From Adineta vaga (lineage: Eukaryota; Rotifera): a stretch of DNA of 64,000 nt. Below, piece by piece: positions 46,316 to 56,546 of this stretch. The stretch lies in assembly GCA_021613535.1 (NCBI GenBank), contig CP075494.1, forward strand, positions 248,001 through 312,000, in the 5' to 3' direction. The notes beneath the pieces were generated by a model. The model worked only from the letters and a program-made list of their open reading frames with translations, was not told the DNA's origin and ran no database searches. A program made the translations under genes and the position numbers. The number at the start of each line of letters is the position of its first letter. The stretch's first letter is position 1.

Positions 46316-46588
46316 ATGAGCAATCCTACTGGAATGCATACTAGAACTGCTCGTCATTTACAGCAAGTTCATAATCAAATGCGCAGTCATATCAATCACA
46401 ATAACGAACCACATCTTAGCAGTGCTCGTGGTCATGTTCATCAACATCAACCAACACATGTCGTTGCTTCTGCATCTAAACCATTTCATTATACTTATGA
46501 ATATATCGAATTAAATCCTCTAGCGGATAGTTATACATATCAATTTATCAAACTCCTTCTACACAATTTACTTTATTCTACAAAATAA
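46316..46588 (+). CDS. Short His-rich hypothetical protein
   Basis: A 90-codon ATG frame. The first 60 residues are rich in His, Gln, Arg and Ser (RHLQQVHNQMRSHINHNNEP; GHVHQHQPTHVV), unlike the surrounding A/T runs, which favours real coding. The tail (KLLLHNLLYSTK) is more AT driven and may be read-through of an intron. It overlaps by four bases the end of a 66-codon frame starting at 46119 with a hydrophobic N-terminus, which is more doubtful. Function unknown. Confidence 0.4.
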   Translation: MSNPTGMHTRTARHLQQVHNQMRSHINHNNEPHLSSARGHVHQHQPTHVVASASKPFHYTYEYIELNPLADSYTYQFIKLLLHNLLYSTK

Positions 46589-47262
46589 GATATTCATTTT
46601 TCAGTAATCTTAAACTATTTTCTTTTTTTGTATAGTTATTTCATTGATAGATAGAGAAAGATATATTTTATACAAGGTTATATATTTTTCGTTGGTTACT
46701 TTACTAAAAAAAACTAAATATATTTTTATTTAATAATAAATATAAACGGATAAAAGATTTTATTATATGAAATGTTTTATTTTATAATTGAAAAGAGTAA
46801 TCACTTGTTTTCTTCCATAATATAAAAAAAATAATTGAGAAAAAGGCAAAATAAAATAAATCTTTTCTTTTTCATCTGAATAAATATATCTTAAAGTTTA
46901 TTAATGACACATAATATCTACGTTGTTATAATTTATTTATTTCGTCATTTACTTGATGAAAAGAAAAAGACAAAACAACGATGAATAATGACTAATTACA
47001 TATGTGAGAATGATGAATATGTATATTTATAGTATTGATTATTATATATTTTATCATTTTTTCTTTTTTTTCCCCATCAAAAAAAGAAAAGAGTAGGATA
47101 TTATATTCGTATAATGGGAATGATATTTTTTTTTTCGAAATAAAACAAGATAATTCAGATAGAATAATATAATTTCATCTATAAATATTCAATGAAAATA
47201 ATTTTATAAAATATAATTTATTATTAAATAAATTTTAATTGATAATTAAAATTATTATTATA
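46589..47262. other. Extremely AT-rich interval
   Basis: Long A and T runs and ATAAAT strings; no gene or RNA recognised. Confidence 0.4.
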
Positions 47263-47430
47263 ATGAAATTACGAATAATTGGAATTGTTTTATTGTCTGT
47301 AGTTATGAACAATGTTTATGAAAAATTTGTGGTTTTTCCTCGAAATACTACCAATCGTCATAAACAAATAACAAATATTGATGATACAACAAAAGTAAAT
47401 AAAATGATACATTTGTTACCGAATGATTAA
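47263..47430 (+). CDS. Putative short secreted peptide
   Basis: A 55-codon frame from ATG 47263. The start MKLRIIGIVLLSVVMNNVYE is a plausible signal peptide followed by a polar stretch with Asn, Thr and Lys. A short length in AT-rich DNA makes chance possible. No family recognised. Confidence 0.3.
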   Translation: MKLRIIGIVLLSVVMNNVYEKFVVFPRNTTNRHKQITNIDDTTKVNKMIHLLPND

Positions 47431-47762
47431 TATAAAATAATATACATATTTTCTTTGTATCAATTTTTTTTAGTAATATCCTTTCAAATAAACTTTTTTT
47501 TTGTTATTAGATTCTCTTTTATTTACACAAAAAAACTGAAATTATATTTCACTCGTTGTTGATTTTAAGATTACATAGATTTCTGATATGAGGGTGAAGA
47601 TATCGCCGTTAACACACAAAATCCTCAAACTATATGAATGTTACTTGTAATTATAAGATATATATTTAAAATATGAGACTCAATAAAACTGTTTATTCAA
47701 TAAGTTAAATGTATTTTTAATTAAAACAATTGGTTTTTTTGTTCAAAATTATCATAAGTATT

Positions 47763-47870
47763 TTTTAAGCTTACGACGAAGACGTCGAATCTTAATATTT
47801 AGTTGTTGGGCTAGTTCATGGCCATCGGTCTCTCGAAGTTCGGTCTCCTTTTTACTGTCTTACTGAATAG
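47763..47870 (-). CDS. Possible terminal exon of an unknown minus-strand gene
   Basis: The minus frame reads KKETELRETDGHELAQQLNI, then a very basic KIRRLRRKLKKYL and a stop at 47765. The charged coiled-coil-like composition stands out from the flanks. Upstream on that strand lies the hairpin 47887-47932 and, near 47970-48030, another coding-like stretch. The exon joins are not resolved. Confidence 0.3.
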
Positions 47871-47886
47871 TTTCAAAGATGATACG

Positions 47887-47932
47887 ATGGGTGGGGTGTG
47901 GGTGTTCTTCCATCTCTTATCCACACCCTCAT
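47887..47932. repeat. G-arm/C-arm hairpin repeat
   Basis: Left arm GATGGGTGGGGTGTGGGTGT, right arm TTATCCACACCCTCA. Confidence 0.65.
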
Positions 47933-48379
47933 GTTATAAGTCTAACAGATAATGGAGTTAGAGAGAAAAACTAAGCACCAGTCACTTGTTGGATGAAATG
48001 CTTGGCCAAATGATAAGGGGATCATTTCCTTTCTTTCAAAGGCATATATTTGTACTAAAATACGCATAGTTATTTATCAAACGACTTAGAAAACTATATT
48101 TCATCATTTTAAGATAAAACTTATATTGACATTGGTAAATTGTTGCCAAATGGCAACATACGGCTGGAAAAGGTTAAATCTGAACTTTTTCTTTAAACTG
48201 ATCATAATATATAAAGACAGTTGTACTTCCAATTAGTCATTCGATATGCAATCTTCAGTCAATTTCTTAACTTCAAACTTTTTATCTCAAGTCAATAAAA
48301 ACAGCTGAGCAAAATTATAGTTTGTATTGTTCATTTAATATCTGATCTATAATCACCAAATTAGCTTTCATCCTTTATC

Positions 48380-49560
48380 CAATCAAACGAAATATCGAAA
48401 TGAAACGATGCTTCACATTATTTATTTGACTTATGATGTGTAACTGCGTTATAATTCGATATCCTTTTCAAAAAAGTTGGAAAAATATTCGAAGAGAACT
48501 TTAGTATGAATTATTCATCTTTTATGGACTTCCTGATCACGTAATCGATTCTAGACCCTCACTTTGAATGGAATTCATGGTTTGAACAAAATCTTAGTAT
48601 AAAATATTCATGTTTCTTGCTTTCATTATGCATTTAATCGTGCCTCAATATTCATTTATGATGGAAGAAAACAGTGAAACAAAATCTTTGTTTGAACTAT
48701 TCATATATCGAGCGATGTTCGATTGTATAATCAATCCCATAACTTTCATTTAACCAACGTATCATGGTTGTGTCGATGTTTTGTACGATTTGTCTGTAAC
48801 TTAGATATTCACTGAGTCCATATTCAAGTCTGAATCGTAGTGCTCAGTGACCAAAACACTTGAATAAAATTATAGTACTAACTATTCTTTTTCGATGTTT
48901 TGGCCAATCACATTATGAGCATTAAATCTCTTCTTCGAATGAAGTAGAATGTTTAAACAAAGTCTTCGTGAAAAATATTCATATGTAGTGCATTCGTCGT
49001 GTATTTATTCAAAAACAAATCTTTGCTTCAAATCAAACACAAGATTTGAATGGATTCTTCGTATTAAATATTCATGTATCATGTTTTTCTTGTCTCTCTA
49101 ATAAACAATAATTCTTTGCTTGTAATCAAATAAAAAATTGCAACAGAATCTTTGTTTAAAGTATTAATTATTATATATTTATCGACCATAAAATCGATAA
49201 CAGATCTTTGCTTCGAATTAAACAAAATATGTAAATAGAATCTTCTTATCAAATATTTATGTGTCATGCTTTCCTTCTGCAAGTAATCCACTTTGGATAT
49301 TTCATTTGAATCAAACAAAGTATGTCAACATACTCTTCGTATAAAATAGTCATGTGACATGTGTTCGCTGTGTAGGTATTCAAGAGTGAATCTTTGTCCG
49401 AGATGGAGCAAAATATTGGGATAAAGCCTTTGTTTGACTTATTGATTGGTCGCTGTTTCTTTCATCATATAGTTAACTCGATATTGTTACTTTAAATAGA
49501 ACAAAACAGTTGAAAAGAATCTTGTTATGAATTATTTATTAAGCTTGCGATCTTGTTCTT
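48380..49560 (+). repeat. Degenerate tandem repeat array (old minisatellite)
   Basis: A motif like TCTTCGTATAAAATATTCATG recurs imperfectly near 48589, 48961, 49044, 49241 and 49331. A sister motif like TCTTTGTTTGAACTATTCAT recurs near 48500, 48691, 48867, 49149, 49425 and 49522. Between them lie CAAATCAAACAAAATAT-like strings. The two motif types alternate loosely with a spacing of about 90-100 bases, so the unit may be a dimer. There is no coding potential. Confidence 0.6.
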
Positions 49561-50600
49561 TGTACAAAGTCTAAGTACAGCATGATAGATGATAATCTAA
49601 TAAGAGAGTCATGAGATTGAGTCGGCTGGTAAGATGGAAAGAAAAACTTATATGAGATTTTTGTAACGATTTTTTCTCTTCTTTAGCCGTCACCACACAA
49701 GCGCAATTTAACCAACAACCATTGTCGTCTCCTAGTTCCCGGTTCATTATAAAGACACGAATTTTCTATAGTCTAGCGCCTTTTTTCCGTTTTAATTTTG
49801 GTCTTTTTCTTTTTTTTTCTTTCAAATAAATTCTAGCATCAAACAATCTTGAATATTTGAAACCGATGATAGGGAATCGCATTAGAAGCCCTCCATTATT
49901 CTTCATTTGTACATATCAGAACATAAATACACACAATGAAAAAAAATGTTCATATAAAAAATATTTTAAAACATACTTTTACACTCTTGTTCATGCATTT
50001 ATTTCATTTTTTTCACTCGAAGTGTTTTATTAAGATGTCACTTTTTCAGTGATCAGGTAAACGTTCTCCTGAGTAAAGTGAACCATATTCTGTCATGTTT
50101 CTGATTCAAAACTATTGCTCGTCGAAATTTATCGATCATTAACTCAGTTTCGATTCAAATATAATCGATCTTGATTGTTTTTCTCTTCAGTAGGCCGATC
50201 AATTTTGTCGTATCGACGCCTTCATTCTTTGTATTTATCGACCGATACAGCGAGAAAAAATGCAAAATCGCTCGAGCATGATCAAAGTAGCAAAGAATCT
50301 ACCACAAGTAACTACTGACGACAAAATGATTATTATTTCGAGCACATGGTATAAATTATAATGAATATGTAGCTTATATATGTAATAAAAAGGGGTAAAT
50401 GACGAAATTTTAAATCTATACACTTTTCGCCATATATTTAACCCAATGAGACTGACAATGAATACTTGATATGAATTTTCAGACAAACTGAAAGAAACTA
50501 TCTTGAAATTTCAAACATGAAAAGCGACAAAGTCTTCTAGTCTTTTCGTTTATAATGATGATGACGATGGATTATTTTCACTAGACATCACTAACATTTT
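49561..50600. other. Noncoding interval
   Basis: The minus frame 50235-50486 has no motif and is taken as chance. No repeats or RNA genes were recognised. Confidence 0.35.
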
Positions 50601-50604
50601 AGTC

Positions 50605-50682
50605 TGGAGGGTGTCGATACAGGCATAAATGTGGATGTTTTTTTCCTTATTCTCGTCCACCTACCGACATCCATTCTCAAGA
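50605..50682. repeat. G-arm/C-arm hairpin repeat (diverged)
   Basis: Left arm GGAGGGTGTCGATACAGGCA with AATGTGGATG, right arm CGTCCACCTACCGACATCCA with TTCTCAAG. Longer loop and more mismatches than most copies. Confidence 0.55.
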
Positions 50683-50824
50683 TGTAATGCTTTTTGGTCA
50701 TAGTATGTTGAGAAAATCTTCTGATATCTTATCTTATTATTTGTATATACTTCTTTGAGTTTATCATATCGAGTATTCTATACTTATGAACTAATTTAAT
50801 ATTTCTTTCTTCGTAGGATATACC

Positions 50825-51195
50825 CAGGTCGATCAATCCGATACTCGGATCCGATCGGACCCCATGACGGATTCTATCGGAATCCGATGATCCGACAATA
50901 TCATATAGGATTCCTGGTGACGGAATCACTTCGGATTCTGTCGGTTGCGGATCCCATCGGATCCAATACAGGATCCTATAGTTTCCAAAAAACGGATTTC
51001 GACGGATCCGACAGGTGGCCATAAGACCGTAATAAAATATATCTAAAAAGAACGCTCATAAAATATGCAGCTTCCGACGGAACTTTTACTGACGGAATCC
51101 AATACAGATCCGTCACCAGGAATCCGATAGGATTTTGTAGGAACATCGGATCTTATCGAATCCAATGGGGAATTCGACAGAGTAGGCACGTGCAT
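50825..51195. repeat. CGGATCC/GGATTCC-rich repetitive block
   Basis: The words CGGAT, GATCC and GGATTC recur many times in both orientations. ATAGGATTCCTGGTGACGGA (50907-50926) has an inverted partner TCCGTCACCAGGAATCC (51107-51123). The block is much richer in G and C than its flanks. It resembles a MITE with subterminal repeats, but I could not fix its ends. Confidence 0.55.
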
Positions 51196-51199
51196 TCTT

Positions 51200-51860
51200 A
51201 CAGACTAAGAAGTGTTAAATACGATAAACCTAAGAGAACGATATGAATTTATTTATTTTCTATAAACTTCAATATTTGATGTTATTCCTATGTGTTAGTT
51301 TTTTATGTATTTTTTATATTTATCTTTCGCTTGTCCTCATAATACGTTATGGGGGATAAACCGGAAAATATTTCAAAACGAAATACACTGAAAAACAAAA
51401 TATTTTATGTATATGAAAGATAGGAATACTAAAGCAATGAATGAATAGATATGTTTTGTTTTCTGTTTTATATCAAACAAAATATATTTTACGTAGATGG
51501 AATATATCTGTCAAATACAATTATATCCATCGGATAAATCGTTTTTAAATACAAATAATTTTTCTTTTTTTCCTTTATGTTTGTTAGATAGATACTTTGC
51601 TCATTCTGCACATATACTCATTTTCATTATGTTAAGATTGTTTTCTTTTTTTAAATAAAAATTAATAGATGCCACTAACGAACGAATTTTAAATAGGATT
51701 TCAAGAGAATTTGAATGTATGTAGTAGTTAAAAAGCAGAATATTTTTTTCTTCTTTTATTGTAATCTAATTATTTTTCCTTGGAAAAAAACTAAATATAA
51801 CGTCGATCAGAACTTATTGATTTCTGATTCTAAATATAAAAAGGAAAAAAATATTAAATA
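51200..51860. other. AT-rich interval
   Basis: A/T-run sequence without a recognisable gene; 3' flank of the gene below. Confidence 0.35.
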
Positions 51861-52216
51861 TTATTTTCTATTTCTTTTTTTTCTTAACAAAAGAAGCTTG
51901 TATAGCTGTGGTAGTAATTCTACAGCTGTTCCAATATTTTCTTTGTAATACACGATTTCCTTGTTTTTCTGGGACATGTCAAAAAGAATTGAACATGTTT
52001 TATCATCTGAATGTGTCGAATTCATCAGCTGAATTTCCAAAAGCTTTATATCGAGAAGAAGTTGATTTTGTTGTTTGAAATCGCTAACCAACGTGTTAAT
52101 TGTTTTTTTTAACTAAATCGATATATTTATTTAGTTTATTGAGTTTAGCAGTTCATTTTTACCTGTGTATGATAATTTGTAAAAACTGAAACGATTTCAT
52201 CTTTTGTTAGTGGCAT
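51861..52216 (-). CDS. Small two-exon helical protein of unknown function
   Basis: Exon 1 is 52163-52216 (MPLTKDEIVSVFTNYHTQ) and exon 2 51861-52112, joined by a 50-bp intron (GTAAAA..GATTTAG) at phase 0, giving 101 residues. The protein is predominantly helical with a coiled-coil-like heptad pattern (LVSDFKQQNQLLLDIKLLEI) and a Lys/Arg tail. The intact splice, the start and an uninterrupted frame in AT-rich DNA support a real gene. I do not recognise a family; a subunit of a small coiled-coil complex is one possibility. Confidence 0.6.
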
Positions 52217-52606
52217 GTTTCAAATCTCTAACCACGATGAAGATGATTTGTGTCGATAAATAAAAACGAACTAGATAAGTCTAAAACAGTAAAGAAACGA
52301 TATGAACAGAAATTGTTTTCGATAGCACTTATATATATATCTCCTTTCTCTTTATTTTCGTTAAATTATCGATTTTACATTTTTCTCCACACATGTAAAA
52401 TTCGATCAAGGGTTTTATATTTAAGTCGTGTAGAAGAAAAAGACAAAGAAAACGAGGTTAAATGATATTATGATTTCACTAGACTTGTTTTCGAAAGAGA
52501 GATCAAATGTGAATATTCCCTGGATAAATCACATAAGAATAATTTCTTTTCACGAAATCAAATTGAATATCGATCTTTTGTTGAAAATAAATATTACATA
52601 CAAATC
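52217..52606. other. Intergenic DNA left of the inverted-repeat element
   Basis: AT-rich; includes the promoter side of the small helical gene. No other gene seen. Confidence 0.35.
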
Positions 52607-52749
52607 ACGTAAGGGAAGTTGGCACCCGATTCCAGCCTTTTTACTGCCGATTCGCCTAGGAACGTGTTCCAGGTGTTACAACCAGTGTTCCAAGTAGAAC
52701 TCGACGAGTTCTATCGATTGACACCAAGAAAAACTCTATAGGTCAAACC
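52607..52749 (+). repeat. Left inverted-repeat arm flanking the envelope-like gene
   Basis: It begins ACGTAAGGGAAGTTGGCACC and runs to GGTCAAACC. It is nearly identical to the reverse complement of 56216-56359. A weaker continuation follows to about 52905, where the block GTGTTCCAAGTAGAACTCGA is repeated a second time. From 52906 to 53461 nothing is recognised. Confidence 0.85.
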
Positions 52750-53461
52750 AGACTAGAGAAAACCACAAATTACAGGATTTTCGCTAGGATCTTGAGGTAA
52801 TTCGTTTCCTGATTTGCCTCGGAAAATGTTCCAAGTGTTTCAACCAGTGTTCCAAGTAGAACTCGACGAGGTCTATAGAATGATGTCCTCAGATATTCCA
52901 GAGCTCAAGCCACATCAAAGATAATCCAAAATTGTTATTTTTTAGCCTCTAAAAGCTTGAATCTGTTTAACATAGCTGTGCCATAGACGTTTCTGAAACT
53001 GTTTCAAGTGAGCTCCTGAAACTAATCGGTGTCTTCTGTTCGTAGATAATCTTAAGTGCCTCTTAGATGAGTACTTTCTAATACGATGTATAAAATGCCA
53101 ATACTTCGAATGTCATATCCGTTGTACGTGCTAATATATATTTGTTTATTATTTAAACGAAGATTCTTCGTGAATATTTTTCTCATTATCGGTATCGTTA
53201 TATATGACAGATGTTTTGAATCTCTTGGTGAACGCTATCTATCTTAATTACCTGCTCTAAAACTTATTCTGATTTGTATTGTGATCGTAGCTTCGTGGAG
53301 ATACGAAACAGTAGGACAGAATGATATGCTGAAAAATTAGCGTTGAGTAAGCCAGGTAATATTTTATGAATAACGAATGAACAAAAAGAAAAAGATTACA
53401 GAAACAAATATGAAACAATATGAAACTAGACATATAACAGGATAATATTCAAATTATTTAT

Positions 53462-54958
53462 TTATTTTTTGTTTTTGGCAAATGCTGATAATAGATCATA
53501 AAGGCTGCCAAAATTCTCTTGTATTGCTGTTGATGTTGATTTAATCGGATGATTTGCTGTAGTATCAATTTTGACGATTGATGTCGGAGATGTGCTGCCG
53601 TTCCGAGGACATCGATAGATGAAAAAGATCGCGACGAGAATGATCAATATAGCAAGAACATTGACCGCAACAATGGTGATGACCACTGTAGGTCTTGTTG
53701 TACTTAGATTTGCTAGTTGCAACAGATTGTTACCGGTTTTTTCTGTTTCTATTATATTCTTTTCTTGAATTCTCATTTGCTCTTCTAAAGTGAGTACCAG
53801 ATTTTTATCTGAAGCAAATGGATAAACTTTGGGTAGACTAATATTTAGCGGACGAATCGAATCAATTACTGGAATAACTTCTTCATTTATTGTTTTTATA
53901 ATATATGGTTCCAGTGTCTTACAGCGCTTGTCTCCAATAAAGTTTATGTTACCCTCACAGTAAAAAGTATCATTACAATCCATACGAACTATGCTCAAGT
54001 TTGTGAAAGTGTGATAACCTCCAGTTGTGGTGCACTTTAGCGGTGTTCTAGTTGATAATGCTATTATATTAGAGGCTATTTTCTGAAAATACGGAGAAGA
54101 GTAAGTAGATTTTTGAACTCGACAGTGAAATGGACGTTTGGTAGAAATTAACTGTTCTAAGCACATGTTATTAATACGTTTCTGAACAATGGGCGGATCT
54201 CGACAAACTGTATAATCTCCAAAATCGCATACTGATTGTTGAGCAATTTCTCGCCATTCAATGTATCCACCACTGGATACGCCTATTATTTTTGGCAATC
54301 CAAAAAGTTCGTTTCCGAATTCTTCCTTAGCGGTAAAGAACGGCAAGGCGATAAGTTTATAAATCTGCATCTTATCAAAAGCATTAGTCTTAAGAACTGA
54401 AAAATAACATGTAAATACAACATTACCGAGGTGTTGTGGATAATATTCCATAGTTTCGTTTCTGTGTGTAAAATTTTCTGATGGAAAAAACTGCACTGTC
54501 TGCGCAAAAAGCATGCGCGATACAAATGTGGCCTTTGATTCTCCAGCACTGGGTACCGAATTCTTCAGACGATCATATGCGATTTCGATAATCTCATTTT
54601 GTTCTGTCATTCCGACGAAGTCCAAGTTCAAATCGTTGCGCTCAATACGACGCATAGAATTTTTTATACTTTCATAAACATGTGCTGCATGCGTTTTCAA
54701 ATTATAGCGTGTTTGTGCCTCGGCAAAATAATCGAGGCGGGAAACATGTTTAACAATAGTTTCCATGGTAGTTCGCATATTCTCCATGTTTTCTTGAGCC
54801 GTATTAAATGAGCGTGCTAGTTGAACTGTACTGTTCGTATTAGTTAATACAGAAACTTCTAAACTATGTAGCTGCTTGTTCGTTTCAGAAACATATTGTT
54901 GAATCTGTGACACACGATTACTCAACTGCGCTTCTTTTATTGTGTTATACATTGTCAT
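53462..54958 (-). CDS. Envelope-like glycoprotein, downstream (fusion-subunit) frame
   Basis: A 498-codon minus-strand frame. The N-terminal 100 residues form a long heptad pattern (coiled coil) directly after the point where the upstream frame ends in a hydrophobic segment. A cysteine-rich ectodomain with N-glycosylation sites follows, then a second short helical region (about 395-425) and a membrane anchor at about residues 432-458 with a short cytoplasmic tail. This order is that of class I fusion proteins of retroviruses, of env-bearing LTR elements such as those described from bdelloids, and of related viruses. No gag or pol lies nearby. The frame is out of register with the upstream one (see next entry). 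The origin is inferred from architecture only. Confidence 0.75.
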   Translation of the reverse strand: MTMYNTIKEAQLSNRVSQIQQYVSETNKQLHSLEVSVLTNTNSTVQLARSFNTAQENMENMRTTMETIVKHVSRLDYFAEAQTRYNLKTHAAHVYESIKNSMRRIERNDLNLDFVGMTEQNEIIEIAYDRLKNSVPSAGESKATFVSRMLFAQTVQFFPSENFTHRNETMEYYPQHLGNVVFTCYFSVLKTNAFDKMQIYKLIALPFFTAKEEFGNELFGLPKIIGVSSGGYIEWREIAQQSVCDFGDYTVCRDPPIVQKRINNMCLEQLISTKRPFHCRVQKSTYSSPYFQKIASNIIALSTRTPLKCTTTGGYHTFTNLSIVRMDCNDTFYCEGNINFIGDKRCKTLEPYIIKTINEEVIPVIDSIRPLNISLPKVYPFASDKNLVLTLEEQMRIQEKNIIETEKTGNNLLQLANLSTTRPTVVITIVAVNVLAILIILVAIFFIYRCPRNGSTSPTSIVKIDTTANHPIKSTSTAIQENFGSLYDLLSAFAKNKK

Positions 54959-54963
54959 ACCTC

Positions 54964-55479
54964 CTAAAAAAGTAATCTGAAAGCGCCTAATGCAACACCA
55001 ATAATTATTGGTAACGCGCGTTTAATACGATGATGATGATGATGACGAGTTTTGATAGGTATTTTTTCGGCAGAAAATCGAGTGCTATTAGTCGAATTCA
55101 AAAAGTCAAAGAGTGAAGAATGACTTGAAACGTCTTCCTGGTCAAGTTTACTACGAAATGATTCCTGATAATCAACACATAGCCTCAATTTTTCTACTTG
55201 CTCCATAGGTAAAATAGGGCAAAGATATTGAGTAACAGGTACGGTTACAGTTAGCCCGAATATATCGTCTATTTCGTAATAATATCCAACTCGATTAAAA
55301 ATAACTCCACTTTGCTCATGAACAATCAAATTCTGTCCGTTAATTAACTGATTATAAATACTATCTGTTGATTGACTAAGCGATGAAACAGTAGTTGGAA
55401 TCGAGTGAATGTCTGTCACTAGATTAAACATTACGTCGACGAGAAGAAATATTGAATGACGATGTGCAATTATCCACAT
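54964..55479 (-). CDS. Envelope-like glycoprotein, upstream frame with cleavage site
   Basis: A 171-codon frame from ATG 55479 with a hydrophobic N-terminus that may be a signal peptide. After a His-rich stretch it shows a furin-type site RIKR (about residues 151-154), followed at once by a small-residue hydrophobic segment of about 15 residues, the expected place of a fusion peptide. The frame ends at TAG 54966-54964, just after a run of six T; the next frame begins within it. The two frames together look like one precursor interrupted by a one-base frame difference. Whether this is decay or a base error in the run cannot be told here. Confidence 0.75.
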   Translation of the reverse strand: MWIIAHRHSIFLLVDVMFNLVTDIHSIPTTVSSLSQSTDSIYNQLINGQNLIVHEQSGVIFNRVGYYYEIDDIFGLTVTVPVTQYLCPILPMEQVEKLRLCVDYQESFRSKLDQEDVSSHSSLFDFLNSTNSTRFSAEKIPIKTRHHHHHRIKRALPIIIGVALGAFRLLF

Positions 55480-55662
55480 GATGATAATTGTATTATCTAT
55501 GTATGTATATACGATGTTAATATTGAACGAAGAAAATTAAAAAAATAACTTACGGATTCGAAATGAAAACTAAATAGCTAGACGCACATTAGAAGCAATG
55601 AATCAATGTAATAAGAAGTGTAAGAAGGAATGGAATGATGAAATGAACGGCTATCATTGAGT

Positions 55663-55670
55663 TTATATAC
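55663..55670 (-). promoter_or_regulatory. TATA box of the envelope-like gene
   Basis: On the minus strand TATATAAA stands about 185 bases upstream of the ATG at 55479, leaving room for a 5' leader. A TATA match in AT-rich DNA is weak evidence alone. Confidence 0.35.
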
Positions 55671-55679
55671 AACTTTCCA

Positions 55680-56215
55680 AGAGGGACAGATATGTGTAAA
55701 ACGATTAGTTTAATATCTCTTTTTGTTCTTAAGAATGATCCACTGTAAAACTACTTGGTCTTATATTCAAATAAATTGAATTTCATGTCATAGCATAACT
55801 TTACTTTAAAGCACACTGTACCATATGCTATCTATCGATCAGCTCAAGTTGCTTATAACACTTTGAATCAATTATTGAATTACGTAGGTATGATTATATT
55901 ATTGAGTATTAAAAAAACAAATTTTAAGACTCTTCTTCTAAAACAGACCACGTGGTATATAAATGATACCTGAATCAGTAACAGCCAATAATCTGGAAAC
56001 ACTTTTAAAATAAGGAATGTATGAGCTGCTGATATTCGATATCACGTAACGTCATATCCAATTAATCATACGAAGCTATACCATTTGATATTAATAAAAA
56101 GTTGCATTTAGAGCACTGATTGGAATCTGTTCCTAGGCGAATTAGTAAAGAAACTACTCCCCAGATCCTATAAATCGTCCAGTAAAATCTTGTATTTTGC
56201 AGTTTTGTTTGGCTT
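55680..56215. other. Interval between the envelope-like gene and the right arm
   Basis: AT-rich. The part from about 56110 to 56215 is a weaker inverted continuation of the right repeat arm. No gene seen. Confidence 0.35.
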
Positions 56216-56359
56216 GGTTTGACCTACAGAGGTTTTCTTGGTGTCAGTCGATAGATCTCGTCGAGTTCTACTTGGAACACTGGTTGTAACACCTGGAACA
56301 CGTTCCTAGGCGAATCGGCAGTAAAAAAAACTTGAATCGGGTGCCAACTTCCCTTACGT
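56216..56359 (-). repeat. Right inverted-repeat arm flanking the envelope-like gene
   Basis: Reverse complement of 52607-52749 with few mismatches, including GTAGAACTCGACGAG and CCTAGGAACGTGTTCCAGGT. With the left arm it encloses 53-56 kb. Confidence 0.85.
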
Positions 56360-56438
56360 TCTGCAATGCCACAAAATATTCGATCATAAAAACAACAGCA
56401 ACAAAGAACAACGAAATATAAATTACAAAAACATCTTC

Positions 56439-56546
56439 TTGAGGGTGGGTGTGGGTGATAAGGTACAAAAAAGTATGTAACAATAAGCCACACCCATTCT
56501 GTTTCATAGCCCAGATCATATTGACGCTCACCCATACCCTCAAGAT
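56439..56546. repeat. G-arm/C-arm hairpin repeat, long loop
   Basis: Left arm TTGAGGGTGGGTGTGGGTGA, right arm CGCTCACCCATACCCTCAAG, with a second C-rich string CCACACCCATTC between. The region 56547-56883 beyond it holds only AT-rich 5' flank of the next gene. Confidence 0.7.

Noticed and set aside
46119-46319. Two overlapping ORFs (ATGA overlap) as a bicistronic unit with 46316-46588
   Set aside because: Overlaps of this kind arise easily in AT-rich DNA and the first frame is mostly A/T-run translation.
48380-49560. CRISPR array
   Set aside because: The repeats are degenerate and unevenly spaced, and the context is eukaryotic; no uniform repeats with unique spacers exist.
50235-50486. Minus-strand 83-codon frame with hydrophobic stretches
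   Set aside because: The composition follows local base content and no motif or splice structure supports it.
54958-54972. Programmed ribosomal frameshift in the envelope-like gene
   Set aside because: The T-run is not a canonical slippery heptamer in the zero frame and env genes do not normally use frameshifting; decay or base error is simpler.
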